A stretch of DNA of 64,000 bases from the NCBI GenBank assembly GCA_050953725.1, contig JBMNNB010000003.1:434001-498000 (forward strand). The letters are read 5' to 3'. A program made the position numbers and the translations under genes. Origin of the DNA: DTU053 sp012520115. GTDB lineage: Bacteria; Bacillota; Clostridia; Oscillospirales; Acutalibacteraceae. Shown one piece after another: positions 10,316 to 19,260 of this stretch (its first letter is position 1; every line of letters begins with the position of its first letter). Below the pieces are notes generated by a model that was not told the DNA's origin, ran no database searches, and saw nothing but the letters and a program-made list of their open reading frames with translations.

Positions 10316-12013
10316 TTGAAAACCGTTTATCATGAGGCGGATTTTTGCGTTGTAGGCGGCGGAATTGCCGGCACTGTGGCGGCCATAGCCGCCGCAAGGC
10401 ACGGAATGAAGGTCGTGCTGATGCAGGACAGACCGGTTTTAGGCGGCAACGCATCGAGTGAAATCAGAATGTGGATCTGCGGCGCACGGGGTGAAAACAA
10501 CCGTGAAACCGGCATTGTTGAGGAGATACAGCTTGAAAACTACTACCGCAACGAGGACAGGGTCTACACCGTCTGGGACAGCGTTGTGTATGAAAAGGCG
10601 TATCTTGAGAAGAATATAAAGCTCTTATTAAACTGCACCTGTCAGGAGGCCCGGACAAACGGCGGGCGAATCCAAAGCGTCAAGGGCTGGCAGATGACCT
10701 CTGAAACCTATCATATTGTAAGGGCAAAGTACTTTGCGGACTGCTCGGGGGACTCGATTCTTGCCCCTCTGACGGGCGCTGAATATATGGTAGGCAGGGA
10801 GTCAAAGGCGGACTTCGGCGAGGCTATGGCGCCCGCAGAGCGTGATTCAAAAACCATGGGCATGAGCTGTCTGTTTCAGATAAGGGAGACCGACTCCCCG
10901 AAGAAGTTCATTAAGCCCGAATGGGCGAGAACCTTTAGGACCGATGAGGAGATGAACAACAGAGGCCACAGATTGGGCACTAACTTCTGGTGGATTGAAT
11001 TAGGCGGCGACGGCGACAGCATTCACGACACGGATGATTTAAGGCATGAGCTTCTAAACATCGCCTTCGGGGTCTGGGACCACCTTAAAAATCAGGGCGA
11101 CCACGGCTTTGACAACTGGGTGATGGACTGGATAGGCTTTTTGCCCGGCAAGAGGGAGAGCCGCCGCTATGTGGGCGAGCATATTATTACCCAGAATGAT
11201 GTTGAAGCCGGCGGCAAATTCGACGACATCGTTGCCTACGGCGGCTGGCCTATGGATGACCACAATCCCTTGGGCTTTAACCACAGGGAGAGCGGCGGCA
11301 ACATAAACTACCCCGCCCCGTCGCCCTGGGGCATTCCGTGGCGCAGCCTCTATTCGGTGAATATAGAGAACCTTTTGTTTGCGGGCAGGAATATAAGTGC
11401 GACCCACGCCGCCATGAGCTCAAGCAGAGTCATGGGCACCTGCGCTCTTGTGGGTCAGGCTGTGGGCACGGGTGTTGCTCAGGCCGTTCAGACGGGCAGG
11501 AATGTAAGAGAAATAGACATAAAGAGATTGCAGCAGACATTGCTTTATGACGACTGCTTTTTGCCGGGTGTTGAGCGTGAGCTGTCTGAGCTTACAAAGA
11601 AGGCTAAGGTAAACAGCGAGGTCATAAGGAACGGCATGGACCGTGACTATGCCGGGCAGAATAACGCATGGGAGGGCAAAAGGGGCGACAGAATAGAGCT
11701 TAGCTTCGACTCCCCCGAATTTGTCAGCGAATTAAGGCTTATTTTTGACAGCGACCTGAACAGAAAATACCTTAATATGCCCTGTAAGTACCCGCTGAAA
11801 GAGGAAAACTACAAGCTCCCGCCTGTTCTGATTAAGGCTTACAGGGTTTATGCGGAAATTAACGGCGAGAAAAGGGAAATACTGAATATCGATAACAACC
11901 GCAAGCGGTTTGTACTGCATGAAATCAATCAGACTTTAACAAAGCTCATAATAGAGCCTGCCGAGACCTGGGGCAGTGAGGTTTTCAGGGTTTTCTCCGT
12001 TGATGTAAAATAG
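10316..12013 (+). CDS. FAD-dependent oxidoreductase
   Basis: A 565-aa protein starting at TTG with GGGGTGAT upstream. The N-terminus has a Rossmann FAD-binding fingerprint, VVGGGIAGTVAAIAAARHG (about residues 12-30), followed by RPVLGGNASSEI, typical of the FAD_oxidored family (PF12831). A second FAD motif, NLLFAGRNISATH, lies near residue 350. The last ~130 residues look like a beta-rich discoidin-type domain. It has no signal peptide, so it is probably cytoplasmic. Members often sit near carbohydrate-degradation genes, but the substrate cannot be told from sequence. It is followed 25 nt later by ppa and may be co-transcribed with it. Confidence 0.8.
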   Translation: MKTVYHEADFCVVGGGIAGTVAAIAAARHGMKVVLMQDRPVLGGNASSEIRMWICGARGENNRETGIVEEIQLENYYRNEDRVYTVWDSVVYEKAYLEKNIKLLLNCTCQEARTNGGRIQSVKGWQMTSETYHIVRAKYFADCSGDSILAPLTGAEYMVGRESKADFGEAMAPAERDSKTMGMSCLFQIRETDSPKKFIKPEWARTFRTDEEMNNRGHRLGTNFWWIELGGDGDSIHDTDDLRHELLNIAFGVWDHLKNQGDHGFDNWVMDWIGFLPGKRESRRYVGEHIITQNDVEAGGKFDDIVAYGGWPMDDHNPLGFNHRESGGNINYPAPSPWGIPWRSLYSVNIENLLFAGRNISATHAAMSSSRVMGTCALVGQAVGTGVAQAVQTGRNVREIDIKRLQQTLLYDDCFLPGVERELSELTKKAKVNSEVIRNGMDRDYAGQNNAWEGKRGDRIELSFDSPEFVSELRLIFDSDLNRKYLNMPCKYPLKEENYKLPPVLIKAYRVYAEINGEKREILNIDNNRKRFVLHEINQTLTKLIIEPAETWGSEVFRVFSVDVK

Positions 12014-12038
12014 ACGTACATACAAAGGAGGGTGACTT

Positions 12039-12572
12039 ATGAATATATGGCATGATATTTCGGACAGCAGGATTTCGCCTGAGGATTTTATTGCGGTTAT
12101 AGAGATTTCCAAGGGCAGCAAGAATAAATACGAGCTGGACAAGGAAACGGGGCTGATGATACTGGACAGGGTGCTTTACACCTCGACCCACTACCCCGCT
12201 AACTACGGCTTTATTCCAAAGACCTTTGCCGAGGACAACGACCCGCTGGACGTGCTTGTACTTTGCTCGGAGCCTGTCAACCCCTCTTCACTTGTGCGAT
12301 GCTACCCCATAGGCGTCATTTCCATGCAGGACGAGGGCTACACCGACGACAAGATTATAGCCATACCCTTCGGCGACCCTATGTATAACTGCTACCGCTC
12401 CATCGACCAGCTGCCGAGCCACATTTTTGACGAGATGATACACTTCTTTTCGGTCTACAAAACCCTTGAGGGCAAGACCACAGCATTTAGCGACGCAAGG
12501 GGCAGAGCTGAGGCAGTGGAGATTATTAAAGAATCTGTAAAAAGATACAAAGAAGTGTTTACATCCAAATAG
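12039..12572 (+). CDS. ppa: Inorganic pyrophosphatase (family I)
   Basis: Soluble family I pyrophosphatase of 177 aa, cleaving pyrophosphate to two phosphates and pulling biosynthetic reactions forward. The signature is clear: YELDKETG, HYPANYGFIPKT, the metal-binding DNDPLDVLVL (family motif D-x-D-P-x-D), and DEGYTDDKIIA. The ribosome-binding site is AAAGGAGGGTGACTT before the ATG. It lies 25 nt after the FAD oxidoreductase gene. The many clostridia that use family II or membrane pyrophosphatases differ from this, but family I is common in Oscillospirales-like genomes. Confidence 0.95.
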   Translation: MNIWHDISDSRISPEDFIAVIEISKGSKNKYELDKETGLMILDRVLYTSTHYPANYGFIPKTFAEDNDPLDVLVLCSEPVNPSSLVRCYPIGVISMQDEGYTDDKIIAIPFGDPMYNCYRSIDQLPSHIFDEMIHFFSVYKTLEGKTTAFSDARGRAEAVEIIKESVKRYKEVFTSK

Positions 12573-12593
12573 ATAAATGTTAGAATTAACATG

Positions 12594-12629
12594 CTACGCT
12601 CCGCCTTTCTGGAGGAGTTGATTTTTGTC
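12594..12629 (+). terminator. Weak terminator-like hairpin after ppa
   Basis: CTCC/GGAG stem (around CTCCGCCTTTCTGGAGGAG) followed by TTGATTTTTG. The stem is short, so termination would be partial. It lies between ppa and the secreted protein gene. Confidence 0.35.
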
Positions 12630-12664
12630 ACTTTCCGGCAACTCAAAACTAAGGAGGATACAAA

Positions 12665-13168
12665 ATGTACAGAAAACTCAGGGCCTCTGTTGCCGCACTG
12701 CTTTGCATCTGCCTGATTTTCGGCATGACGGCCACCGCATTTGCACAGAAGGCTCCGACAGACACCTACGGTCTTGACCCCCTGATTGAAAACGCACTGG
12801 CACAGAAGGAAGAGATAACCGATTCCGCAAATCTTGGAATCAGCAAGACCTTCCCCACCTTCCCCGATATAAAGAAGGTTGTCGGCGACCATTCAGGCGA
12901 CTATGTTTCAAGATTTGTTTCGGCCATATACCAGTTCTTAGAGGCAGTTCTCAAGTACATAGTAGCAATGATTTCGGGCTTCATTCCCGACAGCAACAAC
13001 TGGGTTGACTTAGCCGATTATCAGAGCGAGAACTTCTATAAGGGCCACACAGAGTTCCTTGACGAGCCCACGGCTACATCCGTATGGCGTCTGGGTTACT
13101 CACAGAAGAGCCTTATTCCCGATAATTTCGGCACAAAGCCCTACCGTACATGGGCGGCTATGACATAG
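12665..13168 (+). CDS. Secreted ceramidase-like protein, N-terminal fragment (frame-interrupted)
   Basis: First part of a secreted protein whose reading frame breaks near 13147. It starts at ATG 12665 after AAGGAGGATACAAA and has a signal peptide (basic N-terminus, hydrophobic core, cleavage near TAFAQ at about residue 28). An amphipathic aromatic helix, FVSAIYQFLEAVLKYIVAMI, follows at about residues 79-98. The sequence then reaches GTKPYR and leaves the conserved frame, ending 7 codons later. The downstream ORF continues the same domain two bases out of phase, so the two were presumably one ~620-residue protein. No independent function is expected for this piece. Confidence 0.75.
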   Translation: MYRKLRASVAALLCICLIFGMTATAFAQKAPTDTYGLDPLIENALAQKEEITDSANLGISKTFPTFPDIKKVVGDHSGDYVSRFVSAIYQFLEAVLKYIVAMISGFIPDSNNWVDLADYQSENFYKGHTEFLDEPTATSVWRLGYSQKSLIPDNFGTKPYRTWAAMT

Positions 13169-14547
13169 GCAAGGCTACGTATTCCACCTATGACGATATC
13201 AAGGTACGCACCATCTGCATTGACGACGGCAGCGGCAGAGGCGTTACCGCCTTCTCCGTTATCGACACAGTCGGTCTTGCAAACACAGATGTTCGTCAGA
13301 TAAGGGCACTCCTTAAAGACTTTGCCGAAGAGAATAATATTGTTTCCATTAACGTGGGCGTAACCCACACTCACAGCGGCTTTGACACCCAGGGCATCTG
13401 GGCGGCACAGCCCGAGACCATAGTAAACGCCGTTTCTAAGAACCTTCTGGGACTTAAGACAGAAACAAGCGTTGACAAGGAGCTTCTTGAGGTTCTTTAC
13501 ACAAGGACAGCCGCTTCTATCCGTGAGGCCTTCTGCAACATGGAGGAAGGCGAGCTTTACTTTGCAAAGAAGAACGCTAAGGACTACTTCTCCGACAAGT
13601 CCGACCCGGATATCTTTATAGAGGATATTTACCGCTTCCGCTTTGTACCCTTCGGCGGCGGCAAGGAGACAATAATCGCCAACTTCGGCGCTCACCCGGA
13701 GACAGTGGGCCTTAAGACGGCGGACAACCCGGGCGATGTTCTCTCCGCTGACTTTGTTTACTACACCGAAGAGGTCATAAACGAGGCAGGCTATAACTTT
13801 ATGTACTTCCAGGGCGCTATCGGTTCGCTGATTTCTACCGACAGAGGCCTTACAGGTGACGGCCTTTCACTTAACAGATATCAGCAGGCAGTCAGATACG
13901 GCGAGGAAATCGGCTACTTCATCTTAGGAATGACCCTTACGGAAGAGGAGTGCAGGACTCAGGTCGCCGACGCTGACAGAGAGGCCGCCGGCATGGCAGA
14001 GTCCGACAGCTATACACTCTGGTACGAGGGCTGGACTCCCGTTACCGAGACTAAGGTAGAACCCGTATTCAACGTAGCATTCAGAGAGCTTACATACATC
14101 CTTGACAACCCGCTCACCATTTCAGTCGGCAAGCTCGGCATGGCTAACAACATAATGCTGCTTGACGACAAGAACAATATCTGCACCGTTACAGAGGTCG
14201 GCTTTATCGAGTTCGGCAAGGACATCAAGGTGGTTGTAATGCCCGGCGAGACCGCTCCCGAATTATTCCTCGGCGGCAGCACGATGACTGCCGAAGGCTC
14301 CGCAAGAGGCAAGGATTTCGTCTATCCTCCGCTCTTTGATATTTTCACAGACTGCGAGCTTCTTACCTTCAACGTAACGAACGACTCCGCAGGCTACATC
14401 GTTCCCGACAATGACTACGGCCTTGCGACACTTCGTTACAGCAACGGTACCCTCACCTACAATGCGGACGGAATGCTCTCCTTCGGCTCCAGCGCCGCTT
14501 CAACCTTAATCACTGAGTTCCTCTATCTTGTAAGAGAGTACAGATAA
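13150..14547 (+). CDS. Neutral/alkaline ceramidase-like protein, catalytic part (frame-interrupted)
   Basis: Continuation of the secreted protein that begins at 12665; the two ORFs overlap by 19 nt in different frames. The sequence opens with GGYDIGKATYSTYDDIKVR, which resembles the start of the neutral/alkaline ceramidase N-terminal domain (PF04734). GVTHTHSGFDTQG matches that family's metal-binding HTHSG motif, and NFGAHPETVG supplies another conserved histidine. The family hydrolyses N-acyl linkages such as ceramide; distant bacterial members have unknown substrates. There is no ribosome-binding site before the ATG at 13150, so this piece is unlikely to be translated alone. Either a true pseudogene, a phase-variable gene, or a sequencing/assembly indel. 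Confidence 0.7.
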   Translation: MGGYDIGKATYSTYDDIKVRTICIDDGSGRGVTAFSVIDTVGLANTDVRQIRALLKDFAEENNIVSINVGVTHTHSGFDTQGIWAAQPETIVNAVSKNLLGLKTETSVDKELLEVLYTRTAASIREAFCNMEEGELYFAKKNAKDYFSDKSDPDIFIEDIYRFRFVPFGGGKETIIANFGAHPETVGLKTADNPGDVLSADFVYYTEEVINEAGYNFMYFQGAIGSLISTDRGLTGDGLSLNRYQQAVRYGEEIGYFILGMTLTEEECRTQVADADREAAGMAESDSYTLWYEGWTPVTETKVEPVFNVAFRELTYILDNPLTISVGKLGMANNIMLLDDKNNICTVTEVGFIEFGKDIKVVVMPGETAPELFLGGSTMTAEGSARGKDFVYPPLFDIFTDCELLTFNVTNDSAGYIVPDNDYGLATLRYSNGTLTYNADGMLSFGSSAASTLITEFLYLVREYR

Positions 14548-14557
14548 ACGCAAAGAT

Positions 14558-14589
14558 GCCCGACAAGCTTTGCTTGTCGGGCTTTTTTT
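14558..14589 (+). terminator. Rho-independent terminator of the ceramidase-like gene
   Basis: Strong stem GCCCGACAAG/CTTGTCGGGC with a CTTTG loop, followed by seven T. The T-tract overlaps the stop codon of the convergent transporter gene. Confidence 0.9.
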
Positions 14590-15016
14590 ATTTACCGCTT
14601 ACAAGTATAATACCTATAATACAAAGCCCCATGCCGAAAAGCTGCCTAATACTGATATGCTCCTTGAATATGAGCAGTCCAACGATCAGCAGCACGCAGG
14701 CAAGGCAGATGTTTGTGACAAGCGAGCCGAGGCTTATCTTCCAGCCTGCCCTGTAAAGGCTTATGCTGCCGAATTCCAGGGCTACAACGGCAAGACCGAA
14801 TACAATTGATGTCCAGTTTATCTTGTGCAGCTCGGAGAAATAGCTCTTATTTGAGCTTGTGAGATAGAACATTATAAGCGAAACGACTGCCGCAACGGAA
14901 TATGTAACGGTCAGCGATGCAAAGGGCTGAACCTCGGCGGGGGTTGATTTTGAGGTGATATGGTAAAAGGTGTTTGCGGTAACGATTATGATAATAGGCC
15001 AGAAAAAATTCCACAT
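14588..15016 (-). CDS. Small EamA/DMT-type membrane transporter
   Basis: Small integral membrane protein (142 aa from the ATG at 15016), with four to five hydrophobic helices and the layout of half-size EamA/DMT proteins. The C-terminal helices end in RQLFGMGLCIIGIILVSGK, typical of this superfamily. The substrate is unknown. A longer start at 15082 overlaps the glycosyltransferase stop as TGATG. I prefer 15016 because AAGGA lies just upstream, the protein then begins at its first helix (MWNFFWPIII), and a terminator-like hairpin separates the two starts. If the longer start is used, the two genes would be translationally coupled. Confidence 0.7.
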   Translation of the reverse strand: MWNFFWPIIIIVTANTFYHITSKSTPAEVQPFASLTVTYSVAAVVSLIMFYLTSSNKSYFSELHKINWTSIVFGLAVVALEFGSISLYRAGWKISLGSLVTNICLACVLLIVGLLIFKEHISIRQLFGMGLCIIGIILVSGK

Positions 15017-15030
15017 ACGCTTCCTTCTCA

Positions 15031-15056
15031 AAAACATAACAGGGCTTATGCCCTGT
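15031..15056 (-). terminator. Terminator-like hairpin after the glycosyltransferase
   Basis: Stem ACAGGGC/GCCCTGT with a 4-nt loop, followed on the minus strand by TATGTTTTTG. It lies just downstream of the glycosyltransferase stop. Confidence 0.55.
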
Positions 15057-15081
15057 TTTTGTGTATATTTTAATTTTTGCA

Positions 15082-16446
15082 TCAGTCGTCTGACAGGCTT
15101 GCGCCCTTGTTTTTCAGATAGGTTCTGATGCTCTTTTCCTTTTTGTTCTTGGTGAAAACCGCAGCTTTAAGGAAATTCGGCACTGCCGCATTGTGGGTTG
15201 CCTTCAGGACTTCTGCGTCAAGAGGCTCGTCGTCCTTTGTGACGATAATTGTTCTTGACCGTGCGTGGCTTCGGGCAAGGCCGAAGAAATTCTTGTCCGG
15301 CGTGATTACGAAGTTCGGCGCATCGAGCCACTTGTTCCCCGCCCTGCCGCTGTCCACGACTGACTCCTTAACGAACAGTTCAAAGAAGGGGAAGCTCTGC
15401 AGGTAGAAGGACTCCACAAGCTGTGTTATATCGCCCTTCGTCACATCTATAATGAAGCTGAAGGTAGGCTCTGCCACAGCCTCGTCGATACTGCCGTAAA
15501 TAAAGGGGAAGGACAGGTCCTTGTGCTCGTCCTTGAGCCTTGCAAAGCGTGACTCGGTGAGCTTTTCCACTCTTTCATAAACTGCGGCTTTGAGCAGTTT
15601 AAGGGTTTTGGCGTCGAGGTACCAGAACCGTCGGTAAAAGCGGTTTAAGAGCAGGTTTATCTGGCTTTCGAGCAGCTCCTGAATATAGTACTCGTCGCCC
15701 TCAAAGATGCCCGTCTCCTCTATTATTTTTAACTGTGCAAGCTCCTCTATCTGCCTTAAAGCCTCAAGGGTCTGCTCTAAGCCCTCCTTGGTGGGCACGC
15801 CTTCTCTGATGTCGCCTTCGGTCAGGGAACGCACCTTTCTGTAAAGAATGCCGTAGGGGCAGCCGCTTATCTTCATGCCCGAAAGCACAGCCCGCATAAA
15901 AAAGAGGTAGTCGTACATGTGCTTTGTTTCGGGGAAGGTTATGTTGTGCTTTTCCAGCGCCTTTAGCTTAAAGATGCGGCAGCTTATTTCAAAAAAGTGG
16001 GGGAAGCTCTTTGAAAATCTGTCTATCTGGGGCTTTAAGACGATAGAGTCCGCATTTTTGTCATAGCCCGGCTCAGAGTTCTCGGAATTGAGCCAGAACC
16101 TGCCGGTTATAATGTCCGCCTTTTCTGCGGCGGTCTCTATAAAGCCTTCGATGCTGCCCTCCGGCAGAAAGTCCCCGGGGGTAAGGAACATAATGTACTC
16201 GCCTGAGGCCGCCAGAAGCCCCCTGTTTAAGAGCTTCGGGACAAGGGCGTCCTCCTCTGTTATGTCAAAACGCCCTTCTGCCTTCATACAGAACTCTGTA
16301 ATTGAGTCCGCTAAGGCCTTATCTATCTGCGGGCGGATGAAAATGACCTCGAAATCAGTTACCGTCTGATTTTCAAGGCTTGTAAGCGTGTCGTCGATAT
16401 GCTCCCAGTGGGAGTCTGAGGCAATAATTACGGATAGTTTAGGCAT
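15082..16446 (-). CDS. Family 2 glycosyltransferase
   Basis: A 454-aa protein whose first ~200 residues are a GT-A type family 2 domain: LSVIIASDSHWEHIDDTL and FEVIFIRPQ at the start, then GEYIMFLTPGDFLPEGS, which corresponds to the region of the metal-binding DxD loop. The C-terminal half is a charged helical and beta region without a recognised family. There is no signal peptide or clear transmembrane segment, so it probably acts at the cytoplasmic face on surface-glycan or teichoic-acid precursors. The acceptor is unknown. GGAGC lies before the ATG. Confidence 0.8.
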   Translation of the reverse strand: MPKLSVIIASDSHWEHIDDTLTSLENQTVTDFEVIFIRPQIDKALADSITEFCMKAEGRFDITEEDALVPKLLNRGLLAASGEYIMFLTPGDFLPEGSIEGFIETAAEKADIITGRFWLNSENSEPGYDKNADSIVLKPQIDRFSKSFPHFFEISCRIFKLKALEKHNITFPETKHMYDYLFFMRAVLSGMKISGCPYGILYRKVRSLTEGDIREGVPTKEGLEQTLEALRQIEELAQLKIIEETGIFEGDEYYIQELLESQINLLLNRFYRRFWYLDAKTLKLLKAAVYERVEKLTESRFARLKDEHKDLSFPFIYGSIDEAVAEPTFSFIIDVTKGDITQLVESFYLQSFPFFELFVKESVVDSGRAGNKWLDAPNFVITPDKNFFGLARSHARSRTIIVTKDDEPLDAEVLKATHNAAVPNFLKAAVFTKNKKEKSIRTYLKNKGASLSDD

Positions 16447-16759
16447 TATTGCTCCTTTCAGCTTGAATGCCGCAGTTAAACTCTTATTCGCTGCGGCGGT
16501 AAGGCAGCTTTGTTGTCAAAGATTCGCAAACGCCATAAGAAAAAATATCCTTAGCAGTTACATTATATTATTCCACAGACTTACTGCATTTTCAATAGCT
16601 TAAACTTAATTTGCGAATATGCCGTATGTCCGGCGAAGGCTGCATGAAAAAAAGACTTGCCGTTTAAAAGGTTTTATTCTTTTTGTTAATATATTCTACA
16701 AAACATTGAATAGAATTATATTGCGCCTTGTGCTTAACCTTTTCGAAAGGGTGAATACA
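16447..16759. other. Divergent intergenic region
   Basis: About 310 nt between the divergent glycosyltransferase and membrane-protein genes. It is AT-rich and must hold promoters for both, but no pair stands out. The frame of the membrane protein is open back to 16619, without a ribosome-binding site at that earlier start. Confidence 0.45.
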
Positions 16760-17596
16760 TTGAAAGGTAAAAAGGGCCCTATGCGGGACAGCGTCAGAAA
16801 CGGCATAACAGCTGCGGCTATTTTACTTACCTTTGCTTTATGCGTAGCTCTGGGAATATTTATATACACTCGCACTGATATTATTCCGGAAATGCGGGAG
16901 TGGTTTGGCAAGCTTTCTGTTTTTATGCGTATAGTCTTAGGCTGCGTTTTGATTGTATCTGCCGTATTTATTTCAAAAGGAATTAATTATTTAAGATACC
17001 TGAGAACAAAGGAATTAGGTGTTTTTACCCTGCTGACATTTGCTTTATACGGCTCGAGCGGGGTGCTTCTGTATAACCATAAAGCTGTTGCCGGCTGGCT
17101 GAAAGTAATAAAGGAGCCCGATGACAGAATACTCATACTCGGCTTAGTGCTTTATATTCTGGCGGTAACTTTAGTTATTGTATCAGAGTGCGTTCTTGAT
17201 TTGGAAAGTAAGGTTGCACGGGTTCTGACACCAATGATACTATGCTCATTAGCCGTGCCCATGTTTGAAATTGAACTTGGTCTTGTGTCGAACATTATAT
17301 TTCTTGCGGCTATGCTTGTTTCTCAAATTATAATACTGGTTCAAGGAGACAGCAGCAGTGAATACAGCTACTCTACATACAGCGACAGCTATACTAATTA
17401 TGGCTCCGATTACCGGGATACATCGGTCTCCTACACGCCATCCTATGGCTCTTTGAGCAAGGAGGCAAACGATATATGGGATATGGAAATCGCAAATCAG
17501 GTTATCAGGAATATTAACACCCCGGGCTATGAACCTGATGGAGCCGGTGGGCTGACAGACTCTGAAAGCTTTCCTCCCTCTGATTCAATATGGTGA
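16760..17596 (+). CDS. Multi-pass membrane protein with Tyr/Ser-rich cytoplasmic tail, unknown function
   Basis: I do not recognise this family. From the TTG at 16760 (AAAGGGTG 6 nt upstream) it is 278 aa. There are five or six hydrophobic helices in the first ~190 residues (for example ITAAAILLTFALCVALGIFI and ILGLVLYILAVTLVIVSECV). A polar tail of about 90 residues follows, with dense Ser/Tyr (SSSEYSYSTYSDSYTNYGSDY region) and then an acidic end. The frame also allows GTG at 16751 or ATG 16619; the latter has no ribosome-binding site. The tail could be a protein-interaction or phosphorylation segment, but that is inference. Confidence 0.6.
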   Translation: MKGKKGPMRDSVRNGITAAAILLTFALCVALGIFIYTRTDIIPEMREWFGKLSVFMRIVLGCVLIVSAVFISKGINYLRYLRTKELGVFTLLTFALYGSSGVLLYNHKAVAGWLKVIKEPDDRILILGLVLYILAVTLVIVSECVLDLESKVARVLTPMILCSLAVPMFEIELGLVSNIIFLAAMLVSQIIILVQGDSSSEYSYSTYSDSYTNYGSDYRDTSVSYTPSYGSLSKEANDIWDMEIANQVIRNINTPGYEPDGAGGLTDSESFPPSDSIW

Positions 17597-17622
17597 CAAA
17601 CTCCTATACGCCAATACTATGC

Positions 17623-17648
17623 AAAAAGCCCGCCGGAGTCGGCGGGCT
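17623..17648 (-). terminator. Terminator of lysS
   Basis: Seven-bp stem GCCCGCC/GGCGGGC followed on the minus strand by TTTTTGC. Placed between the convergent membrane-protein gene and lysS. Confidence 0.85.
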
Positions 17649-17672
17649 ATAATTTAATTCGTTTACTTGGGT

Positions 17673-19190
17673 TTAGCTTAATGGTTTCATTGTGGGGAAC
17701 AACAGGACGTCCCTTATTGATGCGCTGTCGGTCAGGAGCATTACAAGCCTGTCAAGACCTACGCCGAGGCCGCCTGTGGGCGGCAGACCGTATTCGAGGG
17801 CTGTTATGAAGTCCTCGTCGACCTCTGCGTTTGCTCCCTCCTTGCGCCTTGCCTCCACCTGTCTGACGAACCTCTCCTTCTGGTCAATGGGGTCGTTAAG
17901 CTCGGAGAAGGCGTTGCCCATCTCACGGGCGAAGATGAAGAACTCAAAGCGCTCGGTCATATCCGGCTCATCGGGCTTTCTCTTTGCAAGGGGTGAGATG
18001 TCGACGGGATAGTCATATATAAAGGTGGGCTGGATAAGATGCTCCTCCACAAACTCCTCGAAGAAGGCTGCAAGGACCTCGCCCTTTGTCATATTCGGCT
18101 TTTCAAGCTCAAGACCCTTCGCCTTTGCGGCAGCTCTTGCGTCCTCGTCAGTCTTCCAGTCGTAATAGTCCACGCCGGCATACTTCTTAACGGCTTCGGC
18201 CATTGTAAGCCGCTCCCACGGGGACGCCATGTTTATCTCAACGCCCTGATAGGTGATTTTATCTGTGCCGCAGACCTCCTTGGTGATGAATACATACATC
18301 TCCTCGGCAATGTTCATCATATCCTTGTAGTCCGCATAGGCCTGATAAAGCTCCACGGTCGTAAACTCCGGGTTGTGCTTAATGCTCATGCCCTCGTTTC
18401 TGAATATGCGTCCTACCTCGTAGACCTTTTCAAAGCCGCCGACTATGAGCCTTTTAAGGTAGAGTTCCGTCTCGATTCTGAGGTACATATCGATGTCGAG
18501 GGTATTGTGGTGGGTGATGAAGGGTCTTGCGGCGGCGCCAATCTCTATGGTGTGAAGCACGGGGGTGTCGACCTCAAGGAAGCCCCGGCTGTTAAGGAAT
18601 TCACGGATTTTTGAAGTTATGAGGCTGCGCTTATAGAAAACGTCCCTGACCTCCGGGTTGACTATAAGGTCAAGATAACGCTGACGGTAGCGGGTGTCGG
18701 TGTCTTTAAGTCCGTGGAACTTTTCGGGCAAAGGCAGCAGTGACTTTGTCAAAAGGCGGATGCTCTTGCAGTGGACGGAGATTTCGCCTCGCCTTGTTCT
18801 GAATACAAAGCCCTTAACCTCCACGATGTCGCCGATGTCCCAGCGCTTAAACTCGGCGAAGGCCTCCTCGCCGATATCGTCAAGCTTGACATATATCTGC
18901 ATGCGGCCGGTGCGGTCATGGATGTCGATGAAGTTCGCCTTGCCCATGTCCCTCCATGTCATTATCCTGCCGCAGATTGCTACATCCTGATTCTCAAGCT
19001 CTTCAAATCTCTCCACTATTTCTTTAGCGGAGATTGTATGCTCTGCAGTTGTTATCTTAAAGGGGTCATTGCCGCTCTCTTTAAGGGTCTGGAGCTTCTT
19101 TAAGCGGATTTCCCTTAACTCGTTAGTATTTTCTAAAGTCTCTTCGACTTCTGTATTCTCATTCTGATTTATATTCTTTTCCTCTGCCAT
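17673..19190 (-). CDS. lysS: Lysyl-tRNA synthetase, class II
   Basis: Charges tRNA-Lys. Typical 505-aa class IIb enzyme: an N-terminal OB-fold anticodon-binding domain (DVAICGRIMTWRDMGKANFIDI, about residues 68-90), then the catalytic core with motif 2 VGRIFRNEGMS and motif 3 GLGVGLDRLVMLL near the C-terminus. GGAGAGTGACTT precedes the ATG. It lies ~70 nt downstream of greA, with a hairpin between them, the common Firmicute greA-lysS order. No T-box leader was found. Confidence 0.97.
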   Translation of the reverse strand: MAEEKNINQNENTEVEETLENTNELREIRLKKLQTLKESGNDPFKITTAEHTISAKEIVERFEELENQDVAICGRIMTWRDMGKANFIDIHDRTGRMQIYVKLDDIGEEAFAEFKRWDIGDIVEVKGFVFRTRRGEISVHCKSIRLLTKSLLPLPEKFHGLKDTDTRYRQRYLDLIVNPEVRDVFYKRSLITSKIREFLNSRGFLEVDTPVLHTIEIGAAARPFITHHNTLDIDMYLRIETELYLKRLIVGGFEKVYEVGRIFRNEGMSIKHNPEFTTVELYQAYADYKDMMNIAEEMYVFITKEVCGTDKITYQGVEINMASPWERLTMAEAVKKYAGVDYYDWKTDEDARAAAKAKGLELEKPNMTKGEVLAAFFEEFVEEHLIQPTFIYDYPVDISPLAKRKPDEPDMTERFEFFIFAREMGNAFSELNDPIDQKERFVRQVEARRKEGANAEVDEDFITALEYGLPPTGGLGVGLDRLVMLLTDSASIRDVLLFPTMKPLS

Positions 19191-19225
19191 AAGTCACTCT
19201 CCTGTGCTGTACTTCCTTTACTTTA

Positions 19226-19256
19226 CAAAACAAAACGGGCGAAAGGCTCGCCCGCT
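19226..19256 (-). terminator. Hairpin between greA and lysS
   Basis: GCGGGCGAGCCTTTCGCCCG followed by TTTTGTTTTG on the minus strand. It is a terminator or attenuator that would uncouple lysS from greA transcription. Confidence 0.75.
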
Positions 19257-19260
19257 TGAG

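Noticed and set aside
13140..13170. Programmed ribosomal frameshift in the ceramidase-like gene
   Set aside because: No slippery heptamer, no stem-loop or internal Shine-Dalgarno; an indel or decay is simpler.
16619..16760. Longer N-terminus (start at 16619) for the unknown membrane protein
   Set aside because: No ribosome-binding site there, while AAAGGGTG lies 6 nt before the TTG at 16760.
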